From Aeromicrobium panaciterrae (GTDB taxonomy: Bacteria; Actinomycetota; Actinomycetes; Propionibacteriales; Nocardioidaceae), in contig NZ_JAVDWH010000001.1 of assembly GCF_031457275.1 (NCBI RefSeq), positions 1,364,001 to 1,428,000 of the forward strand: a DNA stretch of 64,000 bases, given 5' to 3'. A program made the translations under genes and the position numbers. The notes beneath the pieces are model-generated. The model was not told the DNA's origin. It saw only the letters and a list, made by a program, of their open reading frames with translations, and made no database searches. Positions 56,352-64,000 of this stretch are shown here, piece by piece; within the stretch, counting starts at the first letter, position 1, and every line of letters begins with the position of its first letter.

Positions 56352-57815
56352 ATGACGAAGACGTATGAGGTGCGCACCTACGGGTGCCAGATGAACGTGC
56401 ACGACAGCGAAAGGCTGTCGGGCCTACTCGAGACCGCCGGCTACACCGCCGCGACCGATCAGACACCTGACCTCGTCGTCTTCAACACCTGCGCCGTGCG
56501 TGAAAACGCTGACAACAAGCTCTACGGCAACCTCGGCCACATCGCGTCGGTCAAGGAGAAGAACCCAGGCATGCAGATCGCCGTCGGTGGCTGCCTGGCG
56601 CAGAAGGACCGCGACACGATCACGAAGAAGGCGCCGTACGTCGACGTCGTCTTCGGTACGCACAACATCGGCTCACTGCCCGTCCTCCTCGAGCGCGCTC
56701 GCATCGCCGAGGAGTCGCAGGTTGAGATCCTCGAGTCGCTCGAGATGTTCCCGTCGACGCTGCCCACCAAGCGCGACTCTGTGTTCGCCGCGTGGGTATC
56801 GATCAGCGTTGGGTGCAACAACACGTGCACGTTCTGCATCGTCCCGAGCCTGCGCGGCAAGGAGAAGGACCGCCGACCCGGCGAGATCCTCGCCGAGATC
56901 GAGGCGCTCGTCGCTGATGGCGTCGTCGAGGTCACCCTGCTGGGCCAGAACGTGAACTCGTACGGCGTTGAGTTCGGCGACAAGCTCGCCTTCGGCAAGT
57001 TGCTCCGCGCCTGCGGGCAGATCGAGGGGCTGGAGCGCTTACGTTTCACCAGCCCTCACCCCAAGGACTTCACCGACGACGTCATCGCCGCGATGGCTGA
57101 GACGCCGACAGTCATGCCGCAACTCCATATGCCCCTGCAGTCGGGCTCCGATCGCGTGCTCAAGGCGATGCGCCGGTCGTACCGCCAAGAGAAGTACCTC
57201 GGCATCATCGATCGCGTCCGCGAAGCGATGCCCCACGCCGCGATCACGACCGACATCATCGTCGGCTTCCCGGGCGAGACCGAGGAGGATTTCCTCGAGA
57301 CGATCGACGTCGTTCGTCGCGCGCGCTTCACGGGTGCCTACACGTTCCAGTACTCCCAGCGCCCCGGCACTCCGGCCGCGGACCTGCCCGATCAGCTGCC
57401 CAAGGCGGTCGTGCAGGAGCGATACGAGCGACTCGTCCATGTTGTCAACGAGGTCGCGTGGGACGAGGCCAAGAAGCAACAAGGTCAGGTCGTCGAGCTG
57501 CTCGTCGCCGACCACGAGGGCAAGAAGGATGATGCGATGCATCGCCTGTCGGGCCGCGCTCGCGACAACCGCCTCGTGCATTTCGCGCCCGGCGACCATC
57601 CCGTACGGCCTGGCGACATGGTCGAAGTGCGCATCACGTACGCGGCCCCGCATCACCTCGTCAGCGATGACGAGCCGATCAGCTACCGCCGTACGCCGGC
57701 TGGCGACGCTTGGGAGTCACGCCAGGGCAAGACACAAGTACTCAGCGTGGGACTCGGTATGCCGACGCTCGGCGCACCCGCGCCGCTCCCGCCAGCACCC
57801 GCCTGCGCGATTTAG
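56352..57815 (+). CDS. miaB: tRNA-2-methylthio-N6-dimethylallyladenosine synthase MiaB
   Basis: The 487-residue radical SAM methylthiotransferase acts on i6A37 of tRNA. The N-terminal UPF0004 domain holds three cluster cysteines ('[13 protein letters not shown]', 'FNTCAVREN', 'VGGCLAQK'), the radical SAM motif is '[18 protein letters not shown]' (Cys-x3-Cys-x2-Cys at about 153), and a TRAM domain follows ('[17 protein letters not shown]'). TATCCT lies 9 bases before ATG 56352. The stop overlaps the stop of the convergent gene as TTAG (57812-57815). miaA, which makes its substrate, lies 6.5 kb downstream. Confidence 0.96.
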   Translation: MTKTYEVRTYGCQMNVHDSERLSGLLETAGYTAATDQTPDLVVFNTCAVRENADNKLYGNLGHIASVKEKNPGMQIAVGGCLAQKDRDTITKKAPYVDVVFGTHNIGSLPVLLERARIAEESQVEILESLEMFPSTLPTKRDSVFAAWVSISVGCNNTCTFCIVPSLRGKEKDRRPGEILAEIEALVADGVVEVTLLGQNVNSYGVEFGDKLAFGKLLRACGQIEGLERLRFTSPHPKDFTDDVIAAMAETPTVMPQLHMPLQSGSDRVLKAMRRSYRQEKYLGIIDRVREAMPHAAITTDIIVGFPGETEEDFLETIDVVRRARFTGAYTFQYSQRPGTPAADLPDQLPKAVVQERYERLVHVVNEVAWDEAKKQQGQVVELLVADHEGKKDDAMHRLSGRARDNRLVHFAPGDHPVRPGDMVEVRITYAAPHHLVSDDEPISYRRTPAGDAWESRQGKTQVLSVGLGMPTLGAPAPLPPAPACAI

Positions 57816-58504
57816 TAGTGCCCGGAGTTGTACTCGTCGACCTCTGGATCCAGGGCGACGATGACCGAAGGCACCTCGCAGTACGCATCGCTGCCGTACG
57901 CCATGCGCACCATGGCCGGCATCTCCCCGGATGGATGAGTCGATGTGTACAGGGCGCCCGCGCCGGCGTCAGACAAGTTGCCGGCGTACGCGGTCAGGTC
58001 GGATGACAGGGTCTCCCAGTCGGCTCGCCACTCCTTGCTGTCCTGATTCGGATTGGCCGAAGCGATGGCGTCCGCGACTCCTTGTGCTGTGACCGCGAAG
58101 GCTCTGATTGCGGAAGCCATCTTCTTGGGATCGTCGAACATTTTGACCTCGGCACCGGCCTCGAGCATGTCCTCGCACGGACCCTCCACGGCATCGAGAA
58201 CCGATGTCTGATCGACGTAGTAGTAGCTGTCGTCCGCGTACTCGTCCAACTCGCCGCCAACGATGGCGAGGATCACGCCGAGTGCGAAGAGCCCGACTAG
58301 CCCGACCATGAGCATGGATCCAGCACCAATCGCGAACCACGCGACGCGGCTCGGAGGGTTGGGTACTGGCGGGCCGTAGTAGTACGGATGCGGTTGCTGC
58401 CCGTAGTATGGGGGCTGGACCGGGGGAGTCGCAGGCTGCTGCACCGGTGTGGCCCCGTGCTCAGGCGCAGGTTGTCCCGCGTACGGGTCATCTGGTGTGG
58501 TCAC
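57812..58504 (-). CDS. single-pass membrane orphan with Pro/Tyr-rich N-terminus
   Basis: GTG 58504 gives a 230-residue protein. Residues 1-50 are Pro/Gln/Tyr-rich ('[19 protein letters not shown]'), then one transmembrane helix ('[24 protein letters not shown]') and a mainly helical outer domain. The outer domain shares a layout with the product of 61336-61929: a Cys near the start ('VEGPCEDML'), '[15 protein letters not shown]', and a final 'YCEVPS'. The two cysteines may form a disulfide. Not assigned to any named family; it sits between miaB and a DinB gene in this syntenic block. Confidence 0.72.
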   Translation of the reverse strand: MTTPDDPYAGQPAPEHGATPVQQPATPPVQPPYYGQQPHPYYYGPPVPNPPSRVAWFAIGAGSMLMVGLVGLFALGVILAIVGGELDEYADDSYYYVDQTSVLDAVEGPCEDMLEAGAEVKMFDDPKKMASAIRAFAVTAQGVADAIASANPNQDSKEWRADWETLSSDLTAYAGNLSDAGAGALYTSTHPSGEMPAMVRMAYGSDAYCEVPSVIVALDPEVDEYNSGHY

Positions 58505-58562
58505 ACGGAGAAGTGTGTCAGCCGCTCAGGCCATGTCGGCCCCGAATGGCAGCATGGCTTGC

Positions 58563-59117
58563 ATGGATCTCAAAGGCGTTCTGCACGAGAAGCTCAAGGC
58601 GAGTCGGGCCATCATGGTCGACAGGGTCGAGGGGCTGAGTGAGTACGATCGCCGCCGCCCGATGACCCCGACTGGCACCAACCTGCTTGGGCTGATCAAG
58701 CACCTCACCGGCGTCGAGCAGGTCTACTTCGGCGACTCGTTCGACCGCCCGCCACCCGATGCGCTTCCGTGGAATGAGGATGGCTCGGTCTGGGAGGGTG
58801 CTGACATGTGGGCGAAGGCCGACGAGTCGAGCGACTACATCCTCGGCCTGTACGAGCGAGCCTGCGCCCACAGCGATGCGACGATCGAGGCTCTCGACCT
58901 CGACATCCCAGGTCGGGTTCCACACTGGCCCTCGCCCGATACGACGTTGGGCTACCTGCTGGTGTGGGTGCTCGAAGACACCGCGCACCACGCGGGCCAT
59001 GCCGACATCGTCCGCGAGCTGATCGACGGACGTACGGGTTCCGACACTGCGACGAGCGAGACCGACTGGTCGACGTATGTGGATCGCATCCAGGCCGCCG
59101 CTGACTCGTTCCGCTAG
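58563..59117 (+). CDS. DinB family protein (DUF664-like)
   Basis: The 184-residue protein from ATG 58563 has the DinB/DUF664 four-helix pattern: 'ASRAIMVDRVEGLSEYDRRR', 'TGTNLLGLIKHLTGVEQVYFG' with a first His, and 'LEDTAHHAGHADIVRELIDG' with the two further histidines that bind metal in the family. Some DinB proteins are thiol (mycothiol or bacillithiol) S-transferases, others have unknown roles. The stop shares CTAG (59114-59117) with the methyltransferase gene. Confidence 0.9.
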   Translation: MDLKGVLHEKLKASRAIMVDRVEGLSEYDRRRPMTPTGTNLLGLIKHLTGVEQVYFGDSFDRPPPDALPWNEDGSVWEGADMWAKADESSDYILGLYERACAHSDATIEALDLDIPGRVPHWPSPDTTLGYLLVWVLEDTAHHAGHADIVRELIDGRTGSDTATSETDWSTYVDRIQAAADSFR

Positions 59118-60046
59118 GAGACGGCTTCAGCGATCAGATTGAGGTGCTCGGCGCCCGTGCCGCAGCAGCCACCCCAGATGTCGACCTGCGGGTAGCGCTT
59201 CGACAGGTCGCCCATCATCGATGCGAGGTCCGGAGGCTCGCCTTCTTCAAGGTGTCCGATCTGGCAGAGCGCGATCTTCTCCATCTTGGAGGCATTGGGC
59301 CTGAACGCCCGCAGTCGATCGGTCCACGCGCCTTCGGTCAATGCCGGACCGAACTCGACCGGATGTGAGCAGTTGATGGCGAAGAACTCGAGCGACCCAT
59401 CCGTCGCCGCGTCCACGGTGTTGATGGCGTCGGCGAGTGTCGAGCCGGAGTGCACACGAGCGTCTGACGTCAGCGTGAACGACACCGCAGCAGGTACGCC
59501 GATCGCCTTGGCCGCACGAGCGAGGCCGATCGACTCCTGCTCGTCGTTGAACGTGAAGCCCCAAGCCAAGTCGACGCCTGCCTGCTTGAGAGTCGTGAGC
59601 TGAACTGAGTGGTAGTCCTCAGCCTCATCTGCGGTCATGACGACATTGCGCTCGTACGCATCCCCGCGCGGGCCGACGAAGCCCTGGATCAGGATCGTGT
59701 CGATGTCGTTCTCGTACTCGGCCGCCAACGTACGCAGGAAGTCGATCGACGCGAGGTTCGCTTCGGCTAGTCCCTCAGCTGAGTAGCCGAGCTTGGTTCC
59801 CCAGTCGGGGCTGGCCCGGTAGTCGAGCCCGCCCATGAGCGCGTTCATCTTGTGGGTGGCAGCCGCGTCGAGATAGCCGCGGTACATCGTCCGCATGTCG
59901 TCCATTGCCGCTGGGTTGTCGAGCAACGGATACATGGCGAACTCGGGGAGCTCGTGGCCCCACTTGTACATGATCTCGGTCTCGATGCCGCCCTCGGTGA
60001 GGTACTGCGTACCGGGCTTTTGGGCTGGGAATCCAGTGGTTGCCAT
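59114..60046 (-). CDS. homocysteine S-methyltransferase family protein
   Basis: The 310-residue protein is a zinc-dependent methyltransferase of the MHT/BHMT type. 'YLTEGGIETEIMYKWGHELP' is the N-terminal signature; zinc-binding cysteines are in 'FAINCSHPVEF' and 'IWGGCCGTGAEHL'. It probably uses S-methylmethionine or another methyl donor to make methionine. TAGCCT on the minus strand (60053-60058) lies exactly 6 bases upstream of ATG 60046. Some related proteins act on other thiols, so the substrate is not certain. Confidence 0.88.
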   Translation of the reverse strand: MATTGFPAQKPGTQYLTEGGIETEIMYKWGHELPEFAMYPLLDNPAAMDDMRTMYRGYLDAAATHKMNALMGGLDYRASPDWGTKLGYSAEGLAEANLASIDFLRTLAAEYENDIDTILIQGFVGPRGDAYERNVVMTADEAEDYHSVQLTTLKQAGVDLAWGFTFNDEQESIGLARAAKAIGVPAAVSFTLTSDARVHSGSTLADAINTVDAATDGSLEFFAINCSHPVEFGPALTEGAWTDRLRAFRPNASKMEKIALCQIGHLEEGEPPDLASMMGDLSKRYPQVDIWGGCCGTGAEHLNLIAEAVS

Positions 60047-60052
60047 CCGATG

Positions 60053-60058
60053 AGGCTA
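60053..60058 (-). promoter_or_regulatory. -10 box of homocysteine methyltransferase gene
   Basis: TAGCCT on the minus strand is followed by exactly 6 bases and ATG 60046; the same box precedes the 61964 gene. Confidence 0.5.
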
Positions 60059-60102
60059 GAGGTTAGGCATCGTCTGGGTCGCCGAATCGGATTTATCCCC
60101 AG

Positions 60103-60624
60103 TCAGGAGGGACAGATGACTGTCAGATAGAACGCACCGTCTGCGCGGTCGCCTGTTCCTACTGTCCGTGCCTCGACGAAGACTGCATTCGCATTCCCAC
60201 TGCGAGGCGCCGCGCTGAACGCGGTGGCTACTGTTTGATTCTTTCCCGTCACTTGGTAGATGCATGTTGAGACATCGCGGTCGAACACGACCTCATACCA
60301 GCCTTGGAATGGCGTGACCCGGCCCGCTGACGATGCCCTCGAAGATCGCTGCGTGTCAAGGACGGCGGTCTCGCTCACGAACGCGATCATGGGCTTCGGG
60401 AACACCAAGGTGGACTCGTTGATGTCGTCACCTGTCAGGGTGTCGAGAGCGACCTTGCTGCTGGTGACCGCGCTGGTTCCTATGTCCGAGTTCTTAACGT
60501 TGGAGGCCACGATGTCGTCTGACCTCACGGTGTTGCTACCCGAAAGGGCCTGTGCGGCTCCGGCAGTGAGCAGAACTGTGAGCGCGGTGTAGCCGAACAC
60601 GTGGCCGAGGGTCGATCGCTTCAT
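60103..60624 (-). CDS. secreted protein with N-V-x-S-x-D-I-like repeats
   Basis: The ribosome site AGGAGG precedes ATG 60624. The 173-residue protein has a signal peptide ending near 'AGAAQALS', then a low-complexity stretch 'TVRSDDIVASNVKNSDIG' with five-residue-periodic polar/hydrophobic residues and 'SSKVALDTLTGDDI', as seen in actinobacterial secreted tail-fibre-like or collagen-adjacent proteins. The C-terminal half looks beta-rich ('YEVVFDRDVSTCIYQVTG', 'GAFYLTVICPS') with two cysteines. No enzyme motif is seen. Function unknown. Confidence 0.75.
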   Translation of the reverse strand: MKRSTLGHVFGYTALTVLLTAGAAQALSGSNTVRSDDIVASNVKNSDIGTSAVTSSKVALDTLTGDDINESTLVFPKPMIAFVSETAVLDTQRSSRASSAGRVTPFQGWYEVVFDRDVSTCIYQVTGKNQTVATAFSAAPRSGNANAVFVEARTVGTGDRADGAFYLTVICPS

Positions 60625-60760
60625 GTGAACCTCCTGTTTGGCTTAAAGTCTGCCTCTGGTGTTCCTCGTTGGTACTGGGATTCGAGGAAGAAGTTGGATC
60701 GATCGAGAACAGGGTGAAGGCACAGATTCACGGACTCAGCATCCCCGGGCCGCACGGTGG

Positions 60761-60766
60761 CAGGAT
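60761..60766 (+). promoter_or_regulatory. -10-like box of HhH-GPD gene (leaderless)
   Basis: CAGGAT is followed by exactly 6 bases and ATG 60773. Confidence 0.4.
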
Positions 60767-60772
60767 GGACTC

Positions 60773-61363
60773 ATGGCCATCAAGATCGCGCAGGAGCCCC
60801 ACGCCGACGAGGTACTCAACTCGAGTCCGTTCGCTCTGCTCGTCGGAATGATGCTGGACCAGCAGTACCCGATGGAACACGCCTTCCGTGGACCAGCCAA
60901 GGTGCTGGACCGGTTCGGAAACTTCGATCCCGCGACGATCGCCGAAGCCGAGCCTGAGGCGTTCGCCGACCTCTGCTCGACACCGCCAGCGATCCACCGC
61001 TACGGACGATCGATGGCTGGACGCCTGCAGGAACTCGCTCGTCACGTCGTCGAGGAGTACGACGGTGACGCCACCCGCATCTGGACCGAACCGCGTACGG
61101 GCAAGGAGCTCTTCCAGCGAGTACGCGCGCTGCCTGGATTCGGCGAGCAGAAGGCCAAGATCTTCACGGCTCTCCTGGCCAAGCAGCTCGACGTGAAGCC
61201 TCCGGGCTGGACCACTGTCGTGGGCGACTACGGCAAGAAGGGCTATCGCTCGGTCGCCGACGTTGTCGACGCGGAGTCGCTGGCCAAGGTCCGCGCGTTC
61301 AAGCAGGTCGCAAAGAAGAAGGCCGCTGCGGCAGCTCAGACCGCCGACACGTCGGCCGGGTAG
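60773..61363 (+). CDS. HhH-GPD-type base excision DNA repair protein
   Basis: The 196-residue protein from ATG 60773 belongs to the small actinobacterial branch of the HhH-GPD glycosylase superfamily. 'FALLVGMMLDQQYPMEHAFR' is the N-terminal helix pair and 'RVRALPGFGEQKAKIFTALL' is the helix-hairpin-helix with its Gly-Phe-Gly. The catalytic Asp expected after the hairpin is likely in 'TTVVGDYG'. No iron-sulfur cysteine cluster follows. The damaged base it removes is unknown. Its 3' end overlaps the convergent membrane gene by 28 bases. Confidence 0.88.
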   Translation: MAIKIAQEPHADEVLNSSPFALLVGMMLDQQYPMEHAFRGPAKVLDRFGNFDPATIAEAEPEAFADLCSTPPAIHRYGRSMAGRLQELARHVVEEYDGDATRIWTEPRTGKELFQRVRALPGFGEQKAKIFTALLAKQLDVKPPGWTTVVGDYGKKGYRSVADVVDAESLAKVRAFKQVAKKKAAAAAQTADTSAG

Positions 61364-61929
61364 GGCTCAAGCAGCTCTTCGGGCACCTCGCACACCGGCG
61401 AGGTGAGCCAGACGAGGTCCATGCGCTCGTAGATCCGATCACCGTGCGTATCGCGCGGAATGCGGAAGTCCGTGTCGTACCCGTCGCGCAGTTGTTCGGC
61501 GTACGCCTCGCGCGCCGCGATGAGCGTGTCCCAGTCATCCAGCCACGAAATGGTCGGCGGATCGGCCTTGAGCACGTCCTCGTCGAGCTTGCGGACCTCG
61601 GTGAGCATGTTCGTGATCGCCTGGTTCTGGTCGGTGACGATCTTCGCTTGCTCAGTCGATGAGCCCTTGATCGGCATCGACTTCACGGTCTCGGTCATGA
61701 TGTCGCACTCGCGATCGATCACCGAGACGATCTGATCGTCCTGGATGATGCCGGGGAAGTCCTTGCCCATGATCACGACGCTGGCGACGATCAACCCTGT
61801 GCCAACGATCGCGGCCAGGGCGATGGCGGCGATCGGCGCCCAGCGCCAGTGGCGCGAGATGGGCGGCGGCGGGTAGTCCCACGCGTTGCGCGCCGGCGGA
61901 TACGGCGGCAGCTCGCGGTCCTGGTTCAC
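61336..61929 (-). CDS. single-pass membrane orphan, relative of the 57812 product
   Basis: GTG 61929 gives 197 residues: Pro-rich N-terminus ('ELPPYPPARNAWDYPPPP'), one helix ('WAPIAAIALAAIVGTGLIVAS') and an outer helical domain. The outer domain has 'VIDRECDIMTETVKSMPI', 'SWLDDWDTLIAAREAYAEQL' and 'SPVCEVPEEL', matching the pattern of the 57812 protein (early Cys, Trp-rich helix, final CEVP). Its CACGAT -10-like box (61936-61941) lies exactly 6 bases upstream. It overlaps the 3' end of the HhH-GPD gene by 28 bases and is divergent from the 61964 gene with only 34 bases between starts. Function unknown. Confidence 0.72.
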   Translation of the reverse strand: MNQDRELPPYPPARNAWDYPPPPISRHWRWAPIAAIALAAIVGTGLIVASVVIMGKDFPGIIQDDQIVSVIDRECDIMTETVKSMPIKGSSTEQAKIVTDQNQAITNMLTEVRKLDEDVLKADPPTISWLDDWDTLIAAREAYAEQLRDGYDTDFRIPRDTHGDRIYERMDLVWLTSPVCEVPEELLEPYPADVSAV

Positions 61930-61935
61930 CGGCTC

Positions 61936-61957
61936 ATCGTGCCATGGGCGATAGCCT
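61936..61957. promoter_or_regulatory. paired leaderless promoters of divergent genes
   Basis: CACGAT on the minus strand (61936-61941) and TAGCCT on the plus strand (61952-61957) each lie exactly 6 bases from their start codons (61929 and 61964). The two promoters are so close that polymerases should exclude each other. Confidence 0.45.
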
Positions 61958-61963
61958 CGGGAC

Positions 61964-62608
61964 GTGATCGTTGCTGCCGCGGTGTGCCCCCACCCGCCGA
62001 TGCTCGTGCCCGAGGTCGCCACGGGCGCAGCTGATGACCTTGCCGAGCTGCGGCAGGCCTGCGACGACGCCATTGACACGCTGCTGGCGAGTGAGCCTGA
62101 GCGTGTCGTGATCATCGGGTCCGGTTCGCTTGCCAAGGACCTAGACGAGACCGCCGGAGGTACGTTTGCCGACTTCGGCGTCGACCTGCACGTCGGCGGC
62201 CATTCGACTGAACTCCCGCTCAGCCTGACCGTTGGCGCCTGGCTGCTCGCCCGTGCTGGATGGGTCGGACCGCGTAGGTACTCGACCGGCACGCCCGACA
62301 TCGAGGGCCGCGTCGCGCTACTGGTGATGGCAGACGGCAGCGCCAAACGTACGACCGAGGCACCGGGCTATTTCGACGAGCGCGCGATTGCATACGACAC
62401 GGCGATTGCGCAGGCACTCGAGGCTGGCGACGCCGGAACTCTCGCCGACCTCGACCAAAGTCTGGCCGTCGAACTCTGGGTCGCTGGAGCGCGGCCGCTT
62501 GCGACGTTGGGAGAGATGACAAAGGACGCCACGATCACCGCACAGATGCGAGCAAACGTGGCGCCCTTGGGCGTCGGCTACTGGGTAGCCAACTGGAGTG
62601 TCAGCTAG
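61964..62608 (+). CDS. LigB-like class III extradiol dioxygenase family protein
   Basis: The 214-residue protein from GTG 61964 begins 'IVAAAVCPHPPMLVPEVATG', the pattern of the class III extradiol ring-cleavage dioxygenase/LigB family, whose first His binds iron. 'PERVVIIGSGSLAKDL', 'VDLHVGGHSTELPLSLTVGAW' (candidate second metal His) and 'ALLVMADGSAKRTTEAPGYF' follow. It is shorter than catabolic LigB enzymes and sits in the conserved miaB-miaA region, so a housekeeping role rather than aromatic catabolism is likely. Its stop shares CTAG (62605-62608) with the convergent gene. Confidence 0.8.
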   Translation: MIVAAAVCPHPPMLVPEVATGAADDLAELRQACDDAIDTLLASEPERVVIIGSGSLAKDLDETAGGTFADFGVDLHVGGHSTELPLSLTVGAWLLARAGWVGPRRYSTGTPDIEGRVALLVMADGSAKRTTEAPGYFDERAIAYDTAIAQALEAGDAGTLADLDQSLAVELWVAGARPLATLGEMTKDATITAQMRANVAPLGVGYWVANWSVS

Positions 62609-62829
62609 GCAGTGGGCTTGTCGCCCTCGGCCAGATCGTCGACAGCGTCCTTCGCCTTGTCGGCCGCGCCGTCGATCTGCTCGTCGTACTTGCCCTTGGT
62701 CGCCTTGTTGGCGAGGTCAGCAGCCTTGTCGATGCCCTTGTCAATGTTCGCGTTCTGCGAAGCGGCGAGGTCAGTTGCCTTGTCCTTCAGGCCGGAGCTC
62801 TGCTTCTTGAACTTGTCGAGAAAACCCAT
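62605..62829 (-). CDS. Rv0909-family antitoxin-like small protein
   Basis: The 74-residue protein starts at ATG 62829 behind AGGGGAC. It is a single charged amphipathic chain ('GFLDKFKKQSSGLKDKATDL', 'KGIDKAADLANKATKGKYDE', 'AADKAKDAVDDLAEGDKP') and matches the small Rv0909-type antitoxin family. Members pair with an SRPBCC-fold toxin in Mycobacterium, but no toxin gene lies next to it here. Many chromosomal copies in actinobacteria are solitary, so a role outside toxin-antitoxin pairs is possible. Confidence 0.72.
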   Translation of the reverse strand: MGFLDKFKKQSSGLKDKATDLAASQNANIDKGIDKAADLANKATKGKYDEQIDGAADKAKDAVDDLAEGDKPTA

Positions 62830-62889
62830 GGTTCTGTCCCCTGAGAGTTGGTGTGGGCGGTGGCCCCCGTATGTCTGCCACGGTACTGC

Positions 62890-62895
62890 GAGACT
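62890..62895 (+). promoter_or_regulatory. miaA -10-like box (leaderless)
   Basis: GAGACT, one base from TAGACT, is followed by exactly 6 bases and ATG 62902. Confidence 0.35.
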
Positions 62896-62901
62896 TGAAA
62901 C

Positions 62902-63825
62902 ATGGCATCCGTCGACCGCATCGTGGGAGTGGTTGGCCCGACCGCGTCCGGCAAGTCACGATTGGCAGTTGACCTGGCCCTGAGCCTCGGCAAAGCCGAG
63001 ATCGTCAATGTCGATTCGATGCAGCTCTATCGCGGTATGGATATCGGTACGGCCAAGCCGACGACCGAAGAACGCGGCGTCGTCCCACATCACTTGTTCG
63101 ACGTCCTGGACGTCACGGACATCGCCACAGTGGCTGAGTTCCAGGCGATGGCACGCAGCACGATTGCCGAATGTCACCACCGGGGAGTCACGCCGATCCT
63201 GGTCGGCGGATCTGCGCTGTACGTACGAGCAGTCTTCGACCGGCTCGACTTCCCAGGCACCGACGAGGACGTACGCGAGCGGTGGACTGCTGAGCTTGAG
63301 GCGCGCGGATCTGAAGCGCTCCATGCCGACCTTGCTCAGAAGGACCCCGAGGCGGCGGCCATCATCCTGCCCTCGAACGGGCGTCGCATCGTACGAGCGC
63401 TCGAGGTCATCGAGCTCACCGGCGAGAAGTTCGCGGCGACCATGCCACCGTTCGAGTCCGTGTACGACAACGTCACCCTGATTGGGCTCGACGTGCCGCG
63501 CGACGTGCTCGACGTACGCCTTGCCGAGCGTGTCGATGCGATGTGGGCTGACGGGTTTGTCGACGAGGTACGTGCGCTGCGCGAGGTTGGTCTCGAGGAC
63601 GGCTTCACTGCCAGCCGTGCGCTCGGCTATCAGCAGATCCTGGCGTTCCTGCGTGGCGAGATGACCGAGGACGAAGCGCGCGAGGCGACCGTGACGGGCA
63701 CGCGCAAGTTCGCCCGTCGCCAGGATCGCGACTTCCGCAAGGACCCCCGTATCCACTGGCTCCCGTACGACGCCAGCGACCTCGTCGACCAAGCCGCAAG
63801 CCTCGCTCAACCACTCGGCCCCTAG
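62902..63825 (+). CDS. miaA: tRNA dimethylallyltransferase MiaA
   Basis: MiaA attaches the dimethylallyl group to A37 of tRNAs reading UNN codons, giving i6A for MiaB. The 307-residue protein has the P-loop 'VGPTASGKSRLAVDLA', 'IVNVDSMQLYRGMDIGTAKP' (catalytic Asp and substrate-binding loop), 'PILVGGSALYVRAVFD' and the C-terminal 'SRALGYQQILAFLRGEMTED' with 'TRKFARRQDRDFRKDPRI'. dapF follows, as in most actinobacteria. Confidence 0.97.
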   Translation: MASVDRIVGVVGPTASGKSRLAVDLALSLGKAEIVNVDSMQLYRGMDIGTAKPTTEERGVVPHHLFDVLDVTDIATVAEFQAMARSTIAECHHRGVTPILVGGSALYVRAVFDRLDFPGTDEDVRERWTAELEARGSEALHADLAQKDPEAAAIILPSNGRRIVRALEVIELTGEKFAATMPPFESVYDNVTLIGLDVPRDVLDVRLAERVDAMWADGFVDEVRALREVGLEDGFTASRALGYQQILAFLRGEMTEDEAREATVTGTRKFARRQDRDFRKDPRIHWLPYDASDLVDQAASLAQPLGP

Positions 63826-63840
63826 CCCGAGGAACGAGGG

Positions 63841-63960
63841 CGGGAGCGAAGCGAAGGGGCGTACGACGAGAGGCTCGCTCGGGTAATCCGCCTCACGACG
63901 CTTCGGCCTCGTCCCTCGGCCTCCCAGTCGCTTCGCTCCTTAGCGAGCGAGATGGTTTCG
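63841..63960. repeat. palindromic REP-like intergenic region
   Basis: GGAGCGAAGCGA (63843-63854) is perfectly repeated inverted as TCGCTTCGCTCC (63928-63939). GAGG/CCTC and CGAGGG/CCCTCG words occur between and around, and GAGCGA words recur. Such GAGCGA/TCGCTC-rich palindromes resemble dispersed intergenic repeats of this lineage and the shorter element at 15181-15240. It separates miaA and dapF and could fold into a long hairpin after miaA. Confidence 0.5.
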
Positions 63961-63965
63961 GCACG

Positions 63966-63971
63966 TAGACT
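63966..63971 (+). promoter_or_regulatory. dapF -10 box (leaderless)
   Basis: TAGACT is followed by exactly 6 bases and ATG 63978. Confidence 0.5.
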
Positions 63972-63977
63972 GGACCT

Positions 63978-64000
63978 ATGAGCTTTCCATGGTTGAAGGG
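63978..64000 (+). CDS. dapF: diaminopimelate epimerase, first codons only
   Basis: Only 'MSFPWLKG' is visible before the window ends. The 'LKG' start (family members continue GHGTENDF) and the position right after miaA are typical of actinobacterial dapF. DapF converts LL- to meso-diaminopimelate for peptidoglycan and lysine. The identification rests on context more than sequence. Confidence 0.65.

Noticed and set aside
58563..59117. SOS-linked DNA damage protein because of the DinB name
   Set aside because: DinB here names a four-helix metal-binding family, not the DNA polymerase IV dinB gene.
62605..62829. Complete toxin-antitoxin module
   Set aside because: No toxin-like gene is adjacent on either side.

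Overview
The window is high-GC actinobacterial chromosome. Gene content and order fit a member of the Nocardioidaceae (Aeromicrobium/Nocardioides-like); genus is inferred, not proven. Support comes from the hrcA-dnaJ-HIT-phoH-ybeY-CNNM-era block, the leuA/recO/uppS group, the miaB...miaA-dapF block, DUF3097, DUF3052 and DUF2510 proteins, and many genes that start 6 bases after a TAnnnT-like -10 box (apparent leaderless transcripts). No rRNA, tRNA, prophage, insertion sequence or CRISPR array was seen. No stretch longer than 300 bases lacks a gene.

Layout. 1-4017: surface-polysaccharide and secreted genes (partial Ig-like protein, polysaccharide pyruvyl transferase, FN3-EEP phosphoesterase). 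4142-5966: Ktr/Trk K+ uptake pair with a truncated regulatory subunit. 5984-14770: leuS, degV, comEA-comEC, holA and a membrane acyltransferase-like gene; rpsT (minus) ends in a clear terminator at 14736-14770. 15277-21201: small membrane protein, lepA, MOSC protein, fadD, hemW. 21198-22440 (minus): DUF3097 and a small MBL-related gene. 22446-29022: CIRCE-controlled hrcA-dnaJ followed by HIT, phoH, ybeY, CNNM, a cytidine deaminase-like gene and era. 29019-32639: an acidic-loop membrane protein, a PHP phosphoesterase and small hypotheticals.

32737-41498 is the most unusual region. A beta-rich orphan protein is translationally coupled to a giant fusion of a GT4 glycosyltransferase with a Stealth (sugar-phosphate transferase) domain that has lost its signature acidic residues. 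A second secreted FN3-EEP phosphoesterase follows, then two coupled Stealth proteins with intact motifs. Together they look like a cassette that makes and trims a phosphodiester-linked surface glycan. A MoxR-DUF58-transglutaminase envelope operon follows (41553-45902).

45910-50436: leuA with a leucine-rich leader peptide and hairpin (attenuator), then a saccharopine dehydrogenase-like gene and an antiquitin-type aldehyde dehydrogenase (probable lysine catabolism) behind two palindromic operators. 50440-54385: VOC protein, DUF3052, recO-uppS, and a DUF2236-tetR operon with its own palindromic operator. 54563-56231: lower-GC lipoprotein patch with one frame-broken gene. 56352-64000: miaB, paired membrane orphans, DinB, homocysteine methyltransferase, HhH-GPD glycosylase, LigB-like dioxygenase, orphan antitoxin-like protein, miaA, and the first codons of dapF.

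Two architectural themes recur: exact 6-base spacing between a -10 hexamer and the start codon, and convergent gene pairs whose stop codons overlap in one CTAG (or TTAG) tetranucleotide.
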